The translations under genes and the position numbers were made by a program. Positions 10,964 to 20,691 of a DNA stretch of 64,000 nucleotides are shown here, piece after piece (the first letter of the stretch is position 1; each line of letters opens with the position of its first letter). Origin of the DNA: Symbiodinium sp. CCMP2592 (lineage: Eukaryota; Sar; Dinophyceae; Suessiales; Symbiodiniaceae); the NCBI GenBank assembly GCA_905221615.1, contig CAJNDT010002035.1, positions 243,501-307,500 of the forward strand, written 5' to 3'. The notes under the pieces are model-generated. The model did not search any database, had not been told where the DNA came from, and worked only from the letters and a program-made list of their open reading frames with translations.

Positions 10964-11011
10964 CTGAACTCGACAGAGGTGCCTTTCCATTCGTGGCATA
11001 GCTTCCCGATG
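10964..11011 (-). CDS. Hypothetical mini-exon, frame ambiguous
   Basis: Lies between a C-rich tract (left) and a G-rich tract (11020-11080). Acceptor ATGAAG|C at 11011 gives IGKLCHEWKGTSVEF, which leaves two nucleotides and fits the neighbours' phases. An alternative acceptor at 11017 opens a second minus frame (KHREAMPRMERHLCRVQ). The donor is not canonical in either reading. Confidence 0.4.
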
Positions 11012-11520
11012 CTTCATCTGCATAAGCCTTGAGGGCTCAAGGCCTTGTTTAAGCGTTGAGGGCTGGGGGCCTTTAATGCTCAGGGTCGTTGTTTTTTGTT
11101 TGGAGCTCGTTTTTTGGTTTGTATGACTTTCCCGTCTGCCGGAGGGCCAGAGTCGGCTGCCAAATAGGTGTGGAGATCCCAGACAAGGGTCGTTGGGGTT
11201 TTTAGGGTCTATACATGGCATGGATCGCTGGGCAAGAGCTAAACCCTTCTGGTAGGCACACAGCCTGGCCGAGGCTTGTGAGTACCGCTAGAAGCCCAGT
11301 TGCACAACTTAGTTTAAAGCCACCCAAAGGGTCCTGGGTCCTAAGTACCCATATGGGGTATGCTCATACTAAACATGCACTTCCTTCTTTTTAAAGCCCT
11401 ACTCTCAACTTTCTAGGTACTTAGGATATTTTGGATTAAGAATACAGCCCCTTAGGGTTTAGGATTTAGGGAATATGTACAATCATACACCCCCCCAAAA
11501 AAAAAACTTTAAACCAAAAC

Positions 11521-11571
11521 CTATGCTGCAGAATTCTCTCGCAGTGAACCGATGAGAACACCGACGGGTAC
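11521..11571 (-). CDS. Hypothetical 51 nt mini-exon
   Basis: Clean acceptor TGTCAATTTCAG|G at 11571 and donor CATAG|GTTTTGG at 11521. The intron continues GTTTTGGTTTAAAG, and a CCCTAAACC-type tract precedes the acceptor. Of the three frames only one is stop-free inside the exon: YPSVFSSVHCERILQH. It starts with one nucleotide and leaves two. Product unknown. Confidence 0.6.
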   Translation of the reverse strand, partial: VPVGVLIGSLRENSAA

Positions 11572-11872
11572 CTGAAATTGACAATTCAGAGACGTTTCAG
11601 GGTTTAGGTTAATGGTTTAGGAATGTTTAGGGTCTAGGATTTAGGTTTCAAAACAGACTCGAAGAAAGCGAAACACCATATACGCTTTGACCCGAGGTGG
11701 CCCTTGATGGGCCTACAAAACACCTCTTTGAATGATGTGAAGTCCCTTAAATAGTTTCAATCAACAACGCAGACGAGCTTCCTAAACAAAGCCCTAAACC
11801 CTAAAACCCTAAAAGCGAAAATCCAAACCCAAGACCCTAAAACCCTAAACGCAAAACACAAAATCCTAAAAC

Positions 11873-11940
11873 CCTGCGGAGTTGGGTGCCCGGAGGCCCA
11901 CGTATGAGTTTGCAGCCTTCCAGCCCTTTCTGCGGCCACC
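11873..11940 (-). CDS. Hypothetical 68 nt mini-exon
   Basis: Acceptor TTGCCGCAG|GG at 11940, donor CGCAGG|GTTTTAGGATT at 11873. Frame: WPQKGLEGCKLIRGPPGTQL then RR. Flanked left by CCCTAAA (11790-11872) and right by TTTAGGG-like sequence (11968-12025). It starts with two nucleotides and ends in phase 0, which does not fit 11521-11571 directly, so an exon may be missing between them or the donor choice is off by two. Confidence 0.55.
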
Positions 11941-12824
11941 CTGCGGCAACGTGTTTCATGTTTGCCGGGTGAGGGTTGAGGGGTGAGCGTTTCAGGGTTT
12001 GAGATTTGAGGGTGGGGTTTAGCGTCTGTGTTTATTGGCAGACAAGATATCTGCAACACAAGGTACATGCTGGACAATAGCTTAGTGGCTTATTGTTATG
12101 CGTCGCGGCGGACGGTCACATCGTTTCACGAGGACTTTAGACGCTCAACAGTACTTCCAAACCGCAAACACTAAATTTAGACCTTCATGCTAAGCCCTCG
12201 AACCAGAAACACAAAAAGACTAATATAGGGGTCTTCATCAAAATACTATTACTTCATTAAACCATGCCACCATTGCCGGGCTAAAGTTTCTGACAGCAGC
12301 TGCGAGGTTCTGAGCAATCTGGAGGGTCCCAAGACTTCAGGGATTCGGGATTAGAAATGAAATTTAGGAACCTGATTAAGACATCCCCTCCAAAAAATAT
12401 TAGGGTTCATAACAAAAAACCTAATAGAGGTCCAGGTTTCTTAGTCGGGTTCCTATGTCAGGGTTTCAGGTCCCTCCGAACTCTTTTTTGAAGTTAGGGG
12501 GCCGATAAGTTGAGTGCTTTCGACCCTCGAACTCATCTGAAGAAGACGATGCCAAAAAGCCAATGTAGGCGCAGATCTCTAAACTCTTTCATCTCTAAAC
12601 TCTCTAAGCATGCTCAACACCAGAACTCCTGAACCCTCAACCCTGGCCTTATCCTTTCACCTGCTTACCTCACGTGCGAGCTTTGGACGCTGCTTCTGTG
12701 ACCCGAAACCCTCCCCCCAACAAGACAGCTCCTCCCTAAAGCTTAGATCCGTAAAAGCGCGAATATAGGCGCTAACTAACCGCGGGTTGGGGGATATTAG
12801 GCTTTTTTTAACGGACTATCGGGG

Positions 12825-12971
12825 ATGCTCTATGATCTTGCTAACTACTCCGATCCCTGCAGCACGTTCTTCACGTATCGGGCTGAAAGCGATCATTATG
12901 CTCAGGTCCCAAGACCGAAACATGTTCCTATGAACCGCAGTCAAATTGACAGTCTAGCTTTGCTTGAGTGA
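12825..12971 (+). CDS. Hypothetical short plus-strand ORF or exon
   Basis: ATG to TGA, 48 codons: MLYDLANYSDPCSTFFTYRA, then ESDHYAQVPRPKHVPMNRSQ. Varied composition, no repeat content. A donor TATGCTCAG|GT at about 12906 would cut it to an exon. No recognised family; Tyr-rich like the antisense-lying exon at 13162-13272. Confidence 0.4.
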   Translation: MLYDLANYSDPCSTFFTYRAESDHYAQVPRPKHVPMNRSQIDSLALLE

Positions 12972-13062
12972 CATCAAATCGGGGTATGAAACCCAAGCTT
13001 GAGACCCTAAGCTTTGGAGAAAAATGACATGTAAGGTTTTTTCGGATCGTCTTGTGGATGCG

Positions 13063-13185
13063 TCTCGCTGCCTGGCCTTACCATAGGAAAAAAAACAAAC
13101 CGCAAACCACTAAACCCTACACCCCTAAATCCCTAAAGCCAAACCCCCAACCCCCCCAAACCGGTTCTCGCCGCCTGGCCTTACC
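13063..13185. repeat. Telomere-like tract flanked by a 20 bp direct repeat
   Basis: Copies at 13063-13082 and 13166-13185 ('tctcgc.gcctggccttacc') match at 19 of 20 bases and bracket about 80 bp of CCCTAAA-type sequence. On the minus strand both copies read GGTAAGGCCAGGC, a donor-like motif. Confidence 0.75.
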
Positions 13186-13272
13186 GTGGTAGTACGCATC
13201 GCTGCAATAACCCAAGTCATAGTAGCGGTCGTGGTACTGGGCGGGGTACTGATCCTTCGGATTGGCGGATGT
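13162..13272 (-). CDS. Hypothetical Tyr-rich exon
   Basis: Thirty-seven codons open on the minus strand: SANPKDQYPAQYHDRYYDLG, then YCSDAYYHGKARRREP. Acceptor CACTTCCCAG|A at 13272 (alternative TTGTAG|T a few bases upstream); donor CCG|GTTTGGGGGG at 13162, or ACG|GTAAGG at 13186. The intron is the usual G-rich telomere-like start. The antisense frame is an Ile/Val-rich shadow created by Tyr codons. Product unknown. Confidence 0.55.
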
Positions 13273-13905
13273 CTGGGAAGTGGAAACTACAATAGGGGCC
13301 TGAATGATTACCTATACTTTTTTCGTGGGAGGGGGGGTCCATCATTTTGTAGTGCACTTGGCCCCAAAGCCCTTTTCTGATTATTACGGCCTGCATATTA
13401 TGCCCCTCCTCAGAAGCACCTGCTTAATTGATATCGGGGCCATAAGACCTAGCAGAAGGTTTTGCAAGTTCTTCTGACACCTATATGAACCAGGCAACTT
13501 CAAGGGTGCTACTGCAGCAACGGCCAGTCGGCCAGTCACGGTTTGGGGTGGTTGCCGTTTGAAGAGCTATGGGAGACACTGCAAACGATGCTAAGCAAAA
13601 TGCGTGGCATTCAGGTGTACTCGCAGGCAGGGTCTTTTGATTCCCTCCTGATCCCTGAGCTCATAACCCACATATGGTAGAAGGCAATATACCTTCGGGC
13701 AAAGACGAGCCGAAAGAGCCATTCATCAGGGGCTACCGAATGCTGGCTCACAGCCCTCAGCTTTATACCGGTGAAAGGTGGTAACGGCATCGCGCTCTTT
13801 AGTGGATCCAAAAACCTGTCTTTGGCGGGAGGGGAAAGGGGTGGAGTCTTAACCTTTTGAAAGGGCCCACAATGCATATCTGCATATCTGCAGAAGAGCA
13901 CTTGA

Positions 13906-13906
<1 letters not shown>

Positions 13907-13986
<80 letters not shown>

Positions 13987-14018
13987 TAGTAGTTGTTGTT
14001 GTCGTCGTTGTTGCAGTT
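13907..14018. repeat. (GTA)n triplet microsatellite
   Basis: More than 25 GTA units followed by GTTGTT/GTC variants. Long Thr or Val frames across it are artefacts. Confidence 0.96.
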
Positions 14019-14423
14019 GTAGTTGTAGGGAGTGGGGTGTCGGGTGTGCGGTGTGGTGTGTGGAGTGGGGCGGGTTGTGGGGAATGGGGAATGGGGCGGA
14101 TTGAAACTAATCTAAAGTTTAAGTTCGGCGCTGGTGTCACGTGATGCTCTCTAACCTCGCAACGTTGCATTGAGGCTTCCGGGCCCATGCTTCGGTTGGG
14201 TTGGTTTCGGGGTTTTGGCCGGGTGGTCCCCGGTATAATGAGCCCAAGCCTCAACATGCTCACGGCTTTTTGGAGGCATGTCCTTTTACTCTGAACCTCA
14301 AACCTTGAGAAGTCCCGGTTCTGGGCAAACTATCATAGATCTTGGGGCCATAAAGCCATGAGGCCCTTGAGCCGTAAATCGATGGGGTTCTGGATTTCCT
14401 ACACCGCTTACCTACAGTGGACC

Positions 14424-14511
14424 CCAGAAAGTTGGAACATGGTTTTAGGACTATTAGTGCTAGGATCTCTTATGCTTTGGCGGGAGGATAATGATATTCC
14501 AACCTTTCTGG
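14424..14511. mobile_element. 88 bp MITE-like element, copy 1
   Basis: Terminal inverted repeats 'ccagaaagttggaa' and 'ttccaac.tttctgg' around a 55 bp core. It matches 30230-30304 in inverse orientation in both arms, in the sub-terminal 'atggttt.agg' and 'gataatgatatt' blocks, and in about nine flanking bases ('cttctact'). Two copies establish it as a family. Confidence 0.75.
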
Positions 14512-14753
14512 CTTCTACTATATAGCCCTGACACTCAACACTGAACAGAACCCTCGACCCCGAAACCGTGTGAACTCCAGAGCGGAAGCCCCTTCAGCCC
14601 CGTACAAGCCGTACAAACCGAACCTCTTCAAGGGTAACTCACCGAAAAGAACACCTGAAAACCTGACTTTTGCAAACACATGTCAACACCACAATCAAAG
14701 GGGCGACCTTTCTAAATGCATATAAAACATAAACCCACGCCTTCGGTTAGAAC

Positions 14754-14817
14754 CAGCTAAGGCCCCGTCTTCGGAGAGCGTAATGCTGCGAGCTTGCCAT
14801 CTCCCGTCTGAGAGGGC
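14754..14817 (-). CDS. Hypothetical mini-exon
   Basis: Acceptor CCTAAACCTGAACCAG|GC at 14817: the C-rich telomere-like tract runs right up to the splice site. Frame: ALSDGRWQARSITLSEDGAL then AG, phase 0 at its start. A donor CTG|GTTCTAACC fits at 14754. Other minus frames are stopped or less balanced. Confidence 0.55.
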
Positions 14818-14994
14818 CTGGTTCAGGTTTAGGGATTAGGGCCTAGGACCTAGGAATTCGCGTTGAGGGCTGTGGGTCTCAGGCCAGTTGTAGATATGAC
14901 ATCACTCAAGTCGAAATGTTAATAACAACACCTCTATTCATCACGACGGTTAGACTACGGACCACCCTAAAGCCTTAAACACATCTCCAAAACA

Positions 14995-15115
14995 GCATCT
15001 ACCAGAAGCTGTGGCATCCGACAGCGAGGCTGCTACAGATCAGTCAGCTGCAAATTTCAACCTGCGTCCCGCAGATGCTTTAATTGACCAAGGGGGGGCA
15101 CACCGGTTCTTGTCA
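14995..15115 (+). CDS. Possible plus-strand exon
   Basis: Follows a C-rich 'ccctaaagccttaaacac' stretch and acceptor CCAAAACAG|C. The frame is open: HLPEAVASDSEAATDQSAAN, then FNLRPADALIDQGG. A (CAA)n tract at 15227-15256 lies further along and extends the frame artificially. No convincing donor; low certainty. Confidence 0.35.
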
Positions 15116-15239
15116 AAAGGCTTGGCTCGGCCGATTTTGTGCAAATTGGCACATTGGCAACACGAACAGCAAAGAACAACAACGAACGAACATCAGCCAA
15201 AAGCAAAGCGGTGGGGTAGGCGCAAACAGCAGCAACAAC

Positions 15240-15270
<31 letters not shown>

Positions 15271-15419
15271 CAACCAGCATTAAACGCGATGCCAAAGGAA
15301 ATTGAGCGAAACAGCCCTGGCCGTGACAAAACTCTCTGCCCAAGCACCGGAGGCTTGAGTGTAGAGTTTCGGGCAACATCCTCATTCAAAACCTAGGCAG
15401 CGTTCACAGTCTCAGGAAC

Positions 15420-15965
15420 ATGATGCGGCGACTTGCTGCATGGAGTTGTACCTCCCAAAAATCAGGAAAGACACGCCGCACCCTGCACCTGAAAGCGAGG
15501 GATTACTTGGCAATGGGATGCCTCCAGGCGAAGGTTGGCGGTGTACCCGGTGAGGCCTTGACCTTGCTCGGCTTACGGATGTGCTTAATATAGGGGCCCT
15601 AGTTTCAAATAGCATTGGGATTTGGGGCCCGCTGTACGATAGTTATAATAAGGAACCCCCAAAATAGTATAGGTAATTTTTTCAGCCCCTATAGTATACC
15701 TGAACCCGTTCTCTGCTATGATTTCCTCGTGCTGGTCCTTAGGTTGGTAGGCTTAAAAGACTTCTTTGTACATAGCTTGAACCTGAAGAGTCTGCTGATG
15801 GGTTAAGACCTAGATGCTACAACCATGAAAAGCACAAGGAAAGACCCTGGCTGCAAAGTTGTCGATCTCCTTAACGGCTACGTAGCTCTAGGAAAAAATG
15901 AAACCTCTGCGCCGCCCTGTGAACCTTTTAAGGGTGCGGGGTGGCCCCAACGGGATTCGAACAGG
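15420..15965. other. Unassigned stretch with competing frames
   Basis: 15420-15620 is open in two plus frames and one minus frame, so coding strand cannot be chosen. 15620-15930 shows nothing. A tRNA-like T-arm sequence on the minus strand near 15950 is discussed among the rejected items. Confidence 0.3.
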
Positions 15966-16639
15966 GCGTCTGTGGTTTGTTGGTTTGCTGTATGAAAGAT
16001 AGGCAGTGGCACAGTGAAACTTAGAGTACATTTCAATGCTAGACCCTACAACTGAACCCGACACACCAGCTGTAAATCCTACACCTGACCCTAAACCCAA
16101 CGCCACAATCCCTACATCATCTTATACAACCCCTTACCCTGAATCCTAAATCTTGCTCAGGCATCCAACCCCCACGAGGCCCCGACAAAAGCCCCAACCC
16201 CGAGACCCATCCACCCCGAAATATCCAAGACCCTCCTGAGCCTGCGGCCGCCGACCCAGGTCAACCTGATGACGAAGCCGTGTTGGACGGGTGCACTTTA
16301 GGGTTCCGGGTCTGCGGTTCAGGGTTTAGCTTGCAGGACTTCGCATGAGAGGTGCATGAGTCTCAGAACCAGAACAGGGACAGGGCCCGTACCCTGCCAA
16401 GTCTAGAGGCAGCCTAAGAAGCATAGAAGGAGAAGGATCTTAGGATTATGTAGAGTGTGATAGTACTGCTATTGATGTCCGGGGTTTCGCGCTTAAGCTT
16501 CAGGTCCGTGGAACTGATCGGTTCATTTCTTCAGAAGCAACAGGCGTAGAGTGTATAGACCTATGTTTCCCAAATTCTGTGCCCTACACCCTTGCTTCAT
16601 AAGAGCGACTACCAAAGAGCTACATGTTCAACCTCTAAC

Positions 16640-16740
16640 TTCCAAATGCATTTAAACCCTACAATTTGACCTGGCCTCGAAATCCTTAACCCCTACGCTC
16701 TAAATCACCCTCAACCTCCAAACACTCACTTTCGCTTCAG
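16640..16740 (+). repeat. C-rich telomere-like tract ending in an acceptor
   Basis: CCCTAA/CCCTAC/ACCTCC repeats run into TTTCGCTTCAG at 16740, the acceptor of the plus exon that follows. Confidence 0.7.
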
Positions 16741-16793
16741 GACCTTAGAACATGTTGGTGATGTGGCTCGGAAGCTGGGGAACGACCACAGAG
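16741..16793 (+). CDS. Hypothetical plus-strand mini-exon
   Basis: Acceptor TTTCGCTTCAG|G at 16741 and donor CACAGAG|GTTGCC at 16793. Frame: TLEHVGDVARKLGNDHR, a typical soluble-helix composition; the other frames are stopped. It starts with one nucleotide and leaves one. Shows the same architecture on the plus strand: C-rich before the acceptor. Product unknown. Confidence 0.6.
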
Positions 16794-17344
16794 GTTGCCC
16801 GAAGCTATGTCGTTTCTGAACTTAAACCAGCAGAAACCCTGAAACGAAGCTGGAGGCTAGGGATGTAGGGATAAACTCTATCTATAGAACCCGGTTACCG
16901 GAGTGCTCCTCTCTGTGCGCAAGGAACACCAGCAGGCCCAGTGTCTGCCCCGGTTTAGGGAATGTCCTGAATCACACTCCAAACTCCAATAATTATGAAA
17001 TTCGAAACCAAAACCCCGAGCTTCCGCAAAAGTGCAAAGAAGTATATTGCCACTCTAGTTCTATCAACGCTAAACCTCCAACCATCCCTAAGGCCGATGG
17101 GTTGGATAGGGGCTCCTTTCGGGTTTGAATTGGGCCAAGCTCCTCGCAGATTTTGCGAGGCAGCATCTATGTCTCTTCGCCTCGGCGCGAAGACAATGAA
17201 ACTTGTAATCTGCGGTGGCCTAGTGACTAGTGTTTGGGGATCAACTGTCTTAACTGTCAGGAATTATGCGAGACTTGATTGTCGCAATCCAAAAGACTTC
17301 ACAGGCACTTTAGTATTCACGGCCTCTCCATGCTACCCCCAGAC

Positions 17345-17395
17345 CCTGCATCGTCGGTCCAAGACTTAAGCGTCTGAGTTTGCTCCAGCCTTGAC
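17345..17395 (-). CDS. Hypothetical 51 nt mini-exon
   Basis: Acceptor CCTCCGACAG|G at 17395, 15-30 bases downstream (minus sense) of CCCTAAACC; donor GCAGG|GTCTGGGGG at 17345. Frame: SRLEQTQTLKSWTDDAG. It starts with one nucleotide, matching the two left over by the exon at 17623-17688, so these two can be joined directly. Confidence 0.55.
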
Positions 17396-17622
17396 CTGTC
17401 GGAGGCTGTAAGGTTTAGGGTCTAAGGGCTGACATGGGGTTTCGGGTTTAGGGTTGAGTTTCTGGATGCCGGGCAGGGGAGTTTATCTTTTTAAGTTGGG
17501 TTTCCTGCTGACTTACTAAATTCGCTTATTGTAAGTACAGAACAACATTGATCGCCCAGTGAAGATGTTGACCCTAGGTAACCCTGAACCCTAAACCCGA
17601 AAGCAACCCCCAAACGCCCAAC

Positions 17623-17688
17623 CCCGAGGTGCCCGGCTGGAAGTAGACATCCTCAGGGTCAAAGTCATGGGACAGTTTATCTAGGGCC
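17623..17688 (-). CDS. Hypothetical 66 nt mini-exon
   Basis: Acceptor GAACCAG|GG at 17688; donor TCGGG|GTTGGGCG at 17623, continuing into TTTGGGGG and TTTAGGG-like sequence. Frame: ALDKLSHDFDPEDVYFQPGT, an acidic, clearly non-repetitive sequence. One of the most persuasive mini-exons here. Product unknown. Confidence 0.65.
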
Positions 17689-17734
17689 CTGGTTCGTTGT
17701 TAAGGTTTTGGGGGCTATGTGGGACTCGTGTTCT

Positions 17735-18169
17735 TCAGGCTTCCTGTGGAAAAAGGGTTCCATTTGTCCGGCTATCCCATAGATAGCCTAGACAGACGAG
17801 AGAAGCACAAAGCACTACTGGGAGATCTCTAGTAGTCATAATGTCCTTCGAAGTTCTGCAAGCAGAGGTGCCGCGAGAGAGAGTTAGCGTGCCTTTATGT
17901 TTAGCAACGCTGATAGCAACCCTGAACTCTATCCCTCCAGGGGAACAAAAACCCCACCTAAAGATGTGCAAAGCAAACGGCGTCAGACAAGAACCTGTGC
18001 TTTCTAGGGGCAGAATGCTGCCACATGTCACTGTAGAGGCATTTTCTCCTGTCGTGCCTTCATTCTCGCAAAGCTGGTGTTTCTGCGCAGGTGCGTTGTG
18101 TAAGAATCGCCTGGCTGCTCTACCAAGTGGCTGGCTCCATTGATAAGGGAACCTCTTTCCCAAACCCAC
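17735..18169. other. Competing long ORFs on both strands
   Basis: A 100-codon plus ORF (17841-18143, starting MSFEVLQAEVPRERV) and a 144-codon minus ORF (17735-18169) overlap almost completely. The plus frame has the more protein-like composition, but neither has recognised motifs, so at most one is real. Confidence 0.3.
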
Positions 18170-18310
18170 GCGCTAAAGCTGAAACCCTGCGAAGCCAGAC
18201 CTTGCTCTACAAGGGACTACAGCTCTAACCTTACCCCCCCCCGGCCAAACTGAACTCGTCTGACATGTAACCCCAAACCGTGGACCCCAGAACAGCTCTA
18301 TATCCAAATG

Positions 18311-18390
18311 CCGTCTCTTTCGAAGGCGTCCTGGCTCCCGCCGGGGATCCTGATGAAGCCGAAGCCGCGACGGTCGTTGTAGTACTTCAC
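18311..18390 (-). CDS. Cold-shock-domain exon
   Basis: Acceptor CTAAGCACCAG|G at 18390, directly after CCCTAAACCCTAA. The phase-0 frame reads VKYYNDRRGFGFIRI then PGGSQDAF. VKxxNxxRGFGFI is the first strand and RNP-1 motif of cold-shock/Y-box domains (typical form VKWFNxxKGFGFI), which bind single-stranded RNA or DNA. The second motif (usually VFVH) would correspond to DAF and is poorly conserved or continues in the next exon. Cold-shock proteins are numerous in dinoflagellates. The lower end of the exon is uncertain. Confidence 0.6.
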
Positions 18391-18432
18391 CTGGTGCTTA
18401 GGGTTTAGGGCTTAGGGTTTAGGGTTTGGGGC
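18391..18432 (+). repeat. G-rich telomere-like tract
   Basis: Four near-perfect TTAGGG/TTTAGGG units abutting the cold-shock exon (CCCTAAA in gene orientation). Confidence 0.8.
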
Positions 18433-18658
18433 AGTTTCCGTTCTGTGTTTATTCAATAGCAGCCTCGGCTTCAAATTGCAAGGGTCTCATCACAAGCTCA
18501 AGCTCTTGCGTGCTTGCTTGCTAGTGTGGAATCTTGAGCCTCGGAATCCCGAAGCGAAAAAATACTGAAGTCACTGGAGGCCCTAAATAAAGTGCAATGG
18601 CCCGACAAGCCCAGCAAAGCCGAACAGGACTCGAAGGCACGAAAATCTGAAAGCTTTG

Positions 18659-18732
18659 CTATCCAAAACCATCTGAGGCCCACGGCACGGCCGGCTGTTT
18701 GAGTTCCCGAGACAAGGCCGTTTCCCAGCGAC
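18659..18732 (-). CDS. Hypothetical exon upstream of the cold-shock exon
   Basis: Acceptor GAGACAAG|GT at 18732 after CTAAACCCTTAGC. Frame: RWETALSRELKQPAVPWASD, then a stop at 18659. If a GC donor is used at CAGCCG|GC the exon would end in phase 0 and could join the cold-shock exon at 18390. The segment also contains an inverted repeat ('gagacaagg'/'ccttgtctc'). Confidence 0.4.
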
Positions 18733-19072
18733 CTTGTCTCAAGCTAAGGGTTTAGGTTTAAGATTCAGGGGTTGGGCCGGGGGTTGGGGGCATTTTTTCT
18801 GACATTGCAAGATTCGGTCCAGGTTGCCGTTTTTCCAAAGGCCTTTTCTGTGCTGCGGTCTGGCCGGGGGTCTGGGGTTTAAAGCTTGAATCCTTCCTTT
18901 GTTGTGCGACTACCCCTGGACTCACCGAAGGCTGTGTCTCTGACTGCACATCCATGGCATGTACATGTTAGTTCGATGTCGAAAATTATATTTGGACGAT
19001 AAGGGACATGTGTTGGCATTGCCGCCGTGAAGGACCAGGCCAAGTGGTCTACATACTTACGACAACACAACC

Positions 19073-19660
19073 TCAGCGTCCTTTTGTACGTGGCAGGACG
19101 ACGCTGATGGTGGTGGCGGTTCTGAGATCGCCGCCACCAGCATCACCACCGCAAGAACCGCAGCCACAGTCACCAACACCACCACCAACATCATTAGCAG
19201 CATTGTTCTCACCATTGCAAACACTATCCGTGCAGATCCTTGCCATCAATACCCTCACAGCACGGTTATCGTCGTCATCTGCAACTACATCGGCAATTAC
19301 GTTCCGTCCTCCGACCACTACGAATCCCGGACCCCGACAACAGAGAAATGCTGGGTTTCCGACGGTGCCGGAGGATCCGGTCCCTGCCAATGTGTCGCAG
19401 CAAGGTGGAAATTCACACTGCGGCTGTCCATCCGATAGGTATGCAACGGATATTCGATCTTTGCTTCCTGTGATAGGGGGCTTCGGTCCGCTTCTGACCT
19501 GAAACATGAACCCCGGATGCCAAATCTCAAACCAGAACCCTCGACCCTGCTGATGGTGCTGGTGCTGGTTCTTCTGCTGGGGTGGTCGCGGGGTGTGTGC
19601 TCCTGCCGTTGCCGCAGCTGGCAGTGTTCGCAGTCTGTTTTGCGGTTGCTGCACAACTTC
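19073..19660. other. Overlapping long ORFs, strand undecided
   Basis: A 193-codon minus ORF and a 164-codon plus ORF (19008-19502) overlap. The plus one is Pro/Thr-rich at first because of CAC/ACC repeats, then reads NAGFPTVPEDPVPANVSQQG near its end. The minus one is Gly/Asp/Val-rich. No motif decides between them. Confidence 0.3.
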
Positions 19661-19718
19661 ATTCTGCGATGGTGATGTAGGTGACGATCACTGGGATGAT
19701 GAGGACGATAAAACAATG

Positions 19719-19906
19719 ATGTTCATGATGATGACCGTGATGGTGAACACGATGATGAACACGATGACGAAAGCGATGGGAATTCTGAAGACGGTTCTGA
19801 TTCTGATCCTCACATGCCCGAAGCCTCTGTGTGCCTAGTGCCTACAGATATCCCAAAAGATCCCATCCCATCGGACGAACAACTGAAATTCGACCCGAGT
19901 TCCTAA
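19719..19906 (+). CDS. Asp/His-rich acidic exon ending in a stop
   Basis: Plus frame with an Asp-rich low-complexity start (EHDDEHDDESDGNSEDGSDS) followed by ordinary sequence (PEASVCLVPTDIPKDPIPSD, EQLKFDPSS) and TAA at 19904. A second acidic stretch in another frame just upstream (DVGDDHWDDEDDK, from about 19675) suggests splicing or a frameshift. Product unknown. Confidence 0.4.
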
Positions 19907-20039
19907 AGCCGGGACAACACATCCTGTGTAGGCGGCCTGAACAAATGGCTTATGATCTGGGGGGTAGTCGGCCCTCAGTCCCCCGCCTTCAGCAGGGACA
20001 GGAGGAACTTGCCCGGATCCTGACATGGTAAGCATGCCG

Positions 20040-20350
20040 CGAGACACTGAAATGCCCGGATGGTGACACAAAGCTGCGTGTAGGGCTTTTGTGGCATTGA
20101 TGGACAAGCTCGGCAAAACACGTGGGTCCACTCGCAGGTGCCCTGGGGCCCATCGGCTCCGACCCCACCACCTGTTTTCGTACTGATGTGGATACTGACG
20201 CGTGACACGAGTATATCTGAATGTGCAAACCTTTGCGCCCACCGAATTGCTGCCCAAGCAGGCCTGCAGGCCACGGCTGCCGCCTATGAGCTCCAGGGCT
20301 TTATGCAGGGACTGTACTTTGTTCGAAGAAACTACTTGAGCTTTCCCTAA
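20040..20350. other. Exon candidate readable on both strands
   Basis: Plus frame: SECANLCAHRIAAQAGLQAT, AAAYELQGFMQG. Minus frame over the same bases: SLHKALELIGGSRGLQACLG, with a donor GCAAAG|GTTTGC. Both look like protein, so I record the locus without choosing a strand. Confidence 0.3.
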
Positions 20351-20505
20351 CAATCAAGATAACATACTGTAGCTGATTGCGACACAAAGCATACCTTCAT
20401 TTCACGCGTGGGAGAGGGGGTTGGGGCGCGGTAAAGCCCTAAACCCTAGAAGCCTTCTCAGTAAATAAAGGTAAGTCTGGCACATCCTCCAGTCTACTAT
20501 TATAG

Positions 20506-20611
20506 TCCTACTGCCAGCGCTGCCCGCCGGAGCGGACATGCCCTCGAACAAGGACTGCTTAGGGATCGACACGGGTATGAAGTTGGCGGGTTACGGTGTT
20601 CCGAGTCCCTG
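20506..20611 (+). CDS. Hypothetical plus-strand exon
   Basis: Acceptor ATTATAG|T (alternatively CTGCCAG|C) near 20506-20517; donor CCCTG|GTTTGGGGTCTAGGG at 20611, again a telomere-like intron start, here on the plus strand. Frame: LLPALPAGADMPSNKDCLGI, then DTGMKLAGYGVPSPW. The minus frames are stopped. Product unknown. Confidence 0.6.
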
Positions 20612-20691
20612 GTTTGGGGTCTAGGGTCTATGGCCTGAGGTCAGGATTTGGATCATCCTAGATGTTAAACCCCCTAAACCATCCATGAGCC

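Noticed and set aside
15900-15965. tRNA-like sequence GTTCGAATCCCGTTGGGGCCACC on the minus strand (split here as GTTCGAATCCCGTT plus GGGGCCACC)
   Set aside because: It has a T-loop/B-box and a 3' acceptor-like end, but the left side of the T-stem does not pair (CCCTG opposite CCCGT), and no A-box, D-arm or anticodon arm is found upstream. At most a 3' tRNA fragment or SINE relic.
16995-17369. 124-codon plus ORF (KFETKTPSFRKSAK...)
   Set aside because: It crosses telomere-like sequence and overlaps, antisense, the better-supported spliced exon at 17345-17395; no motif.
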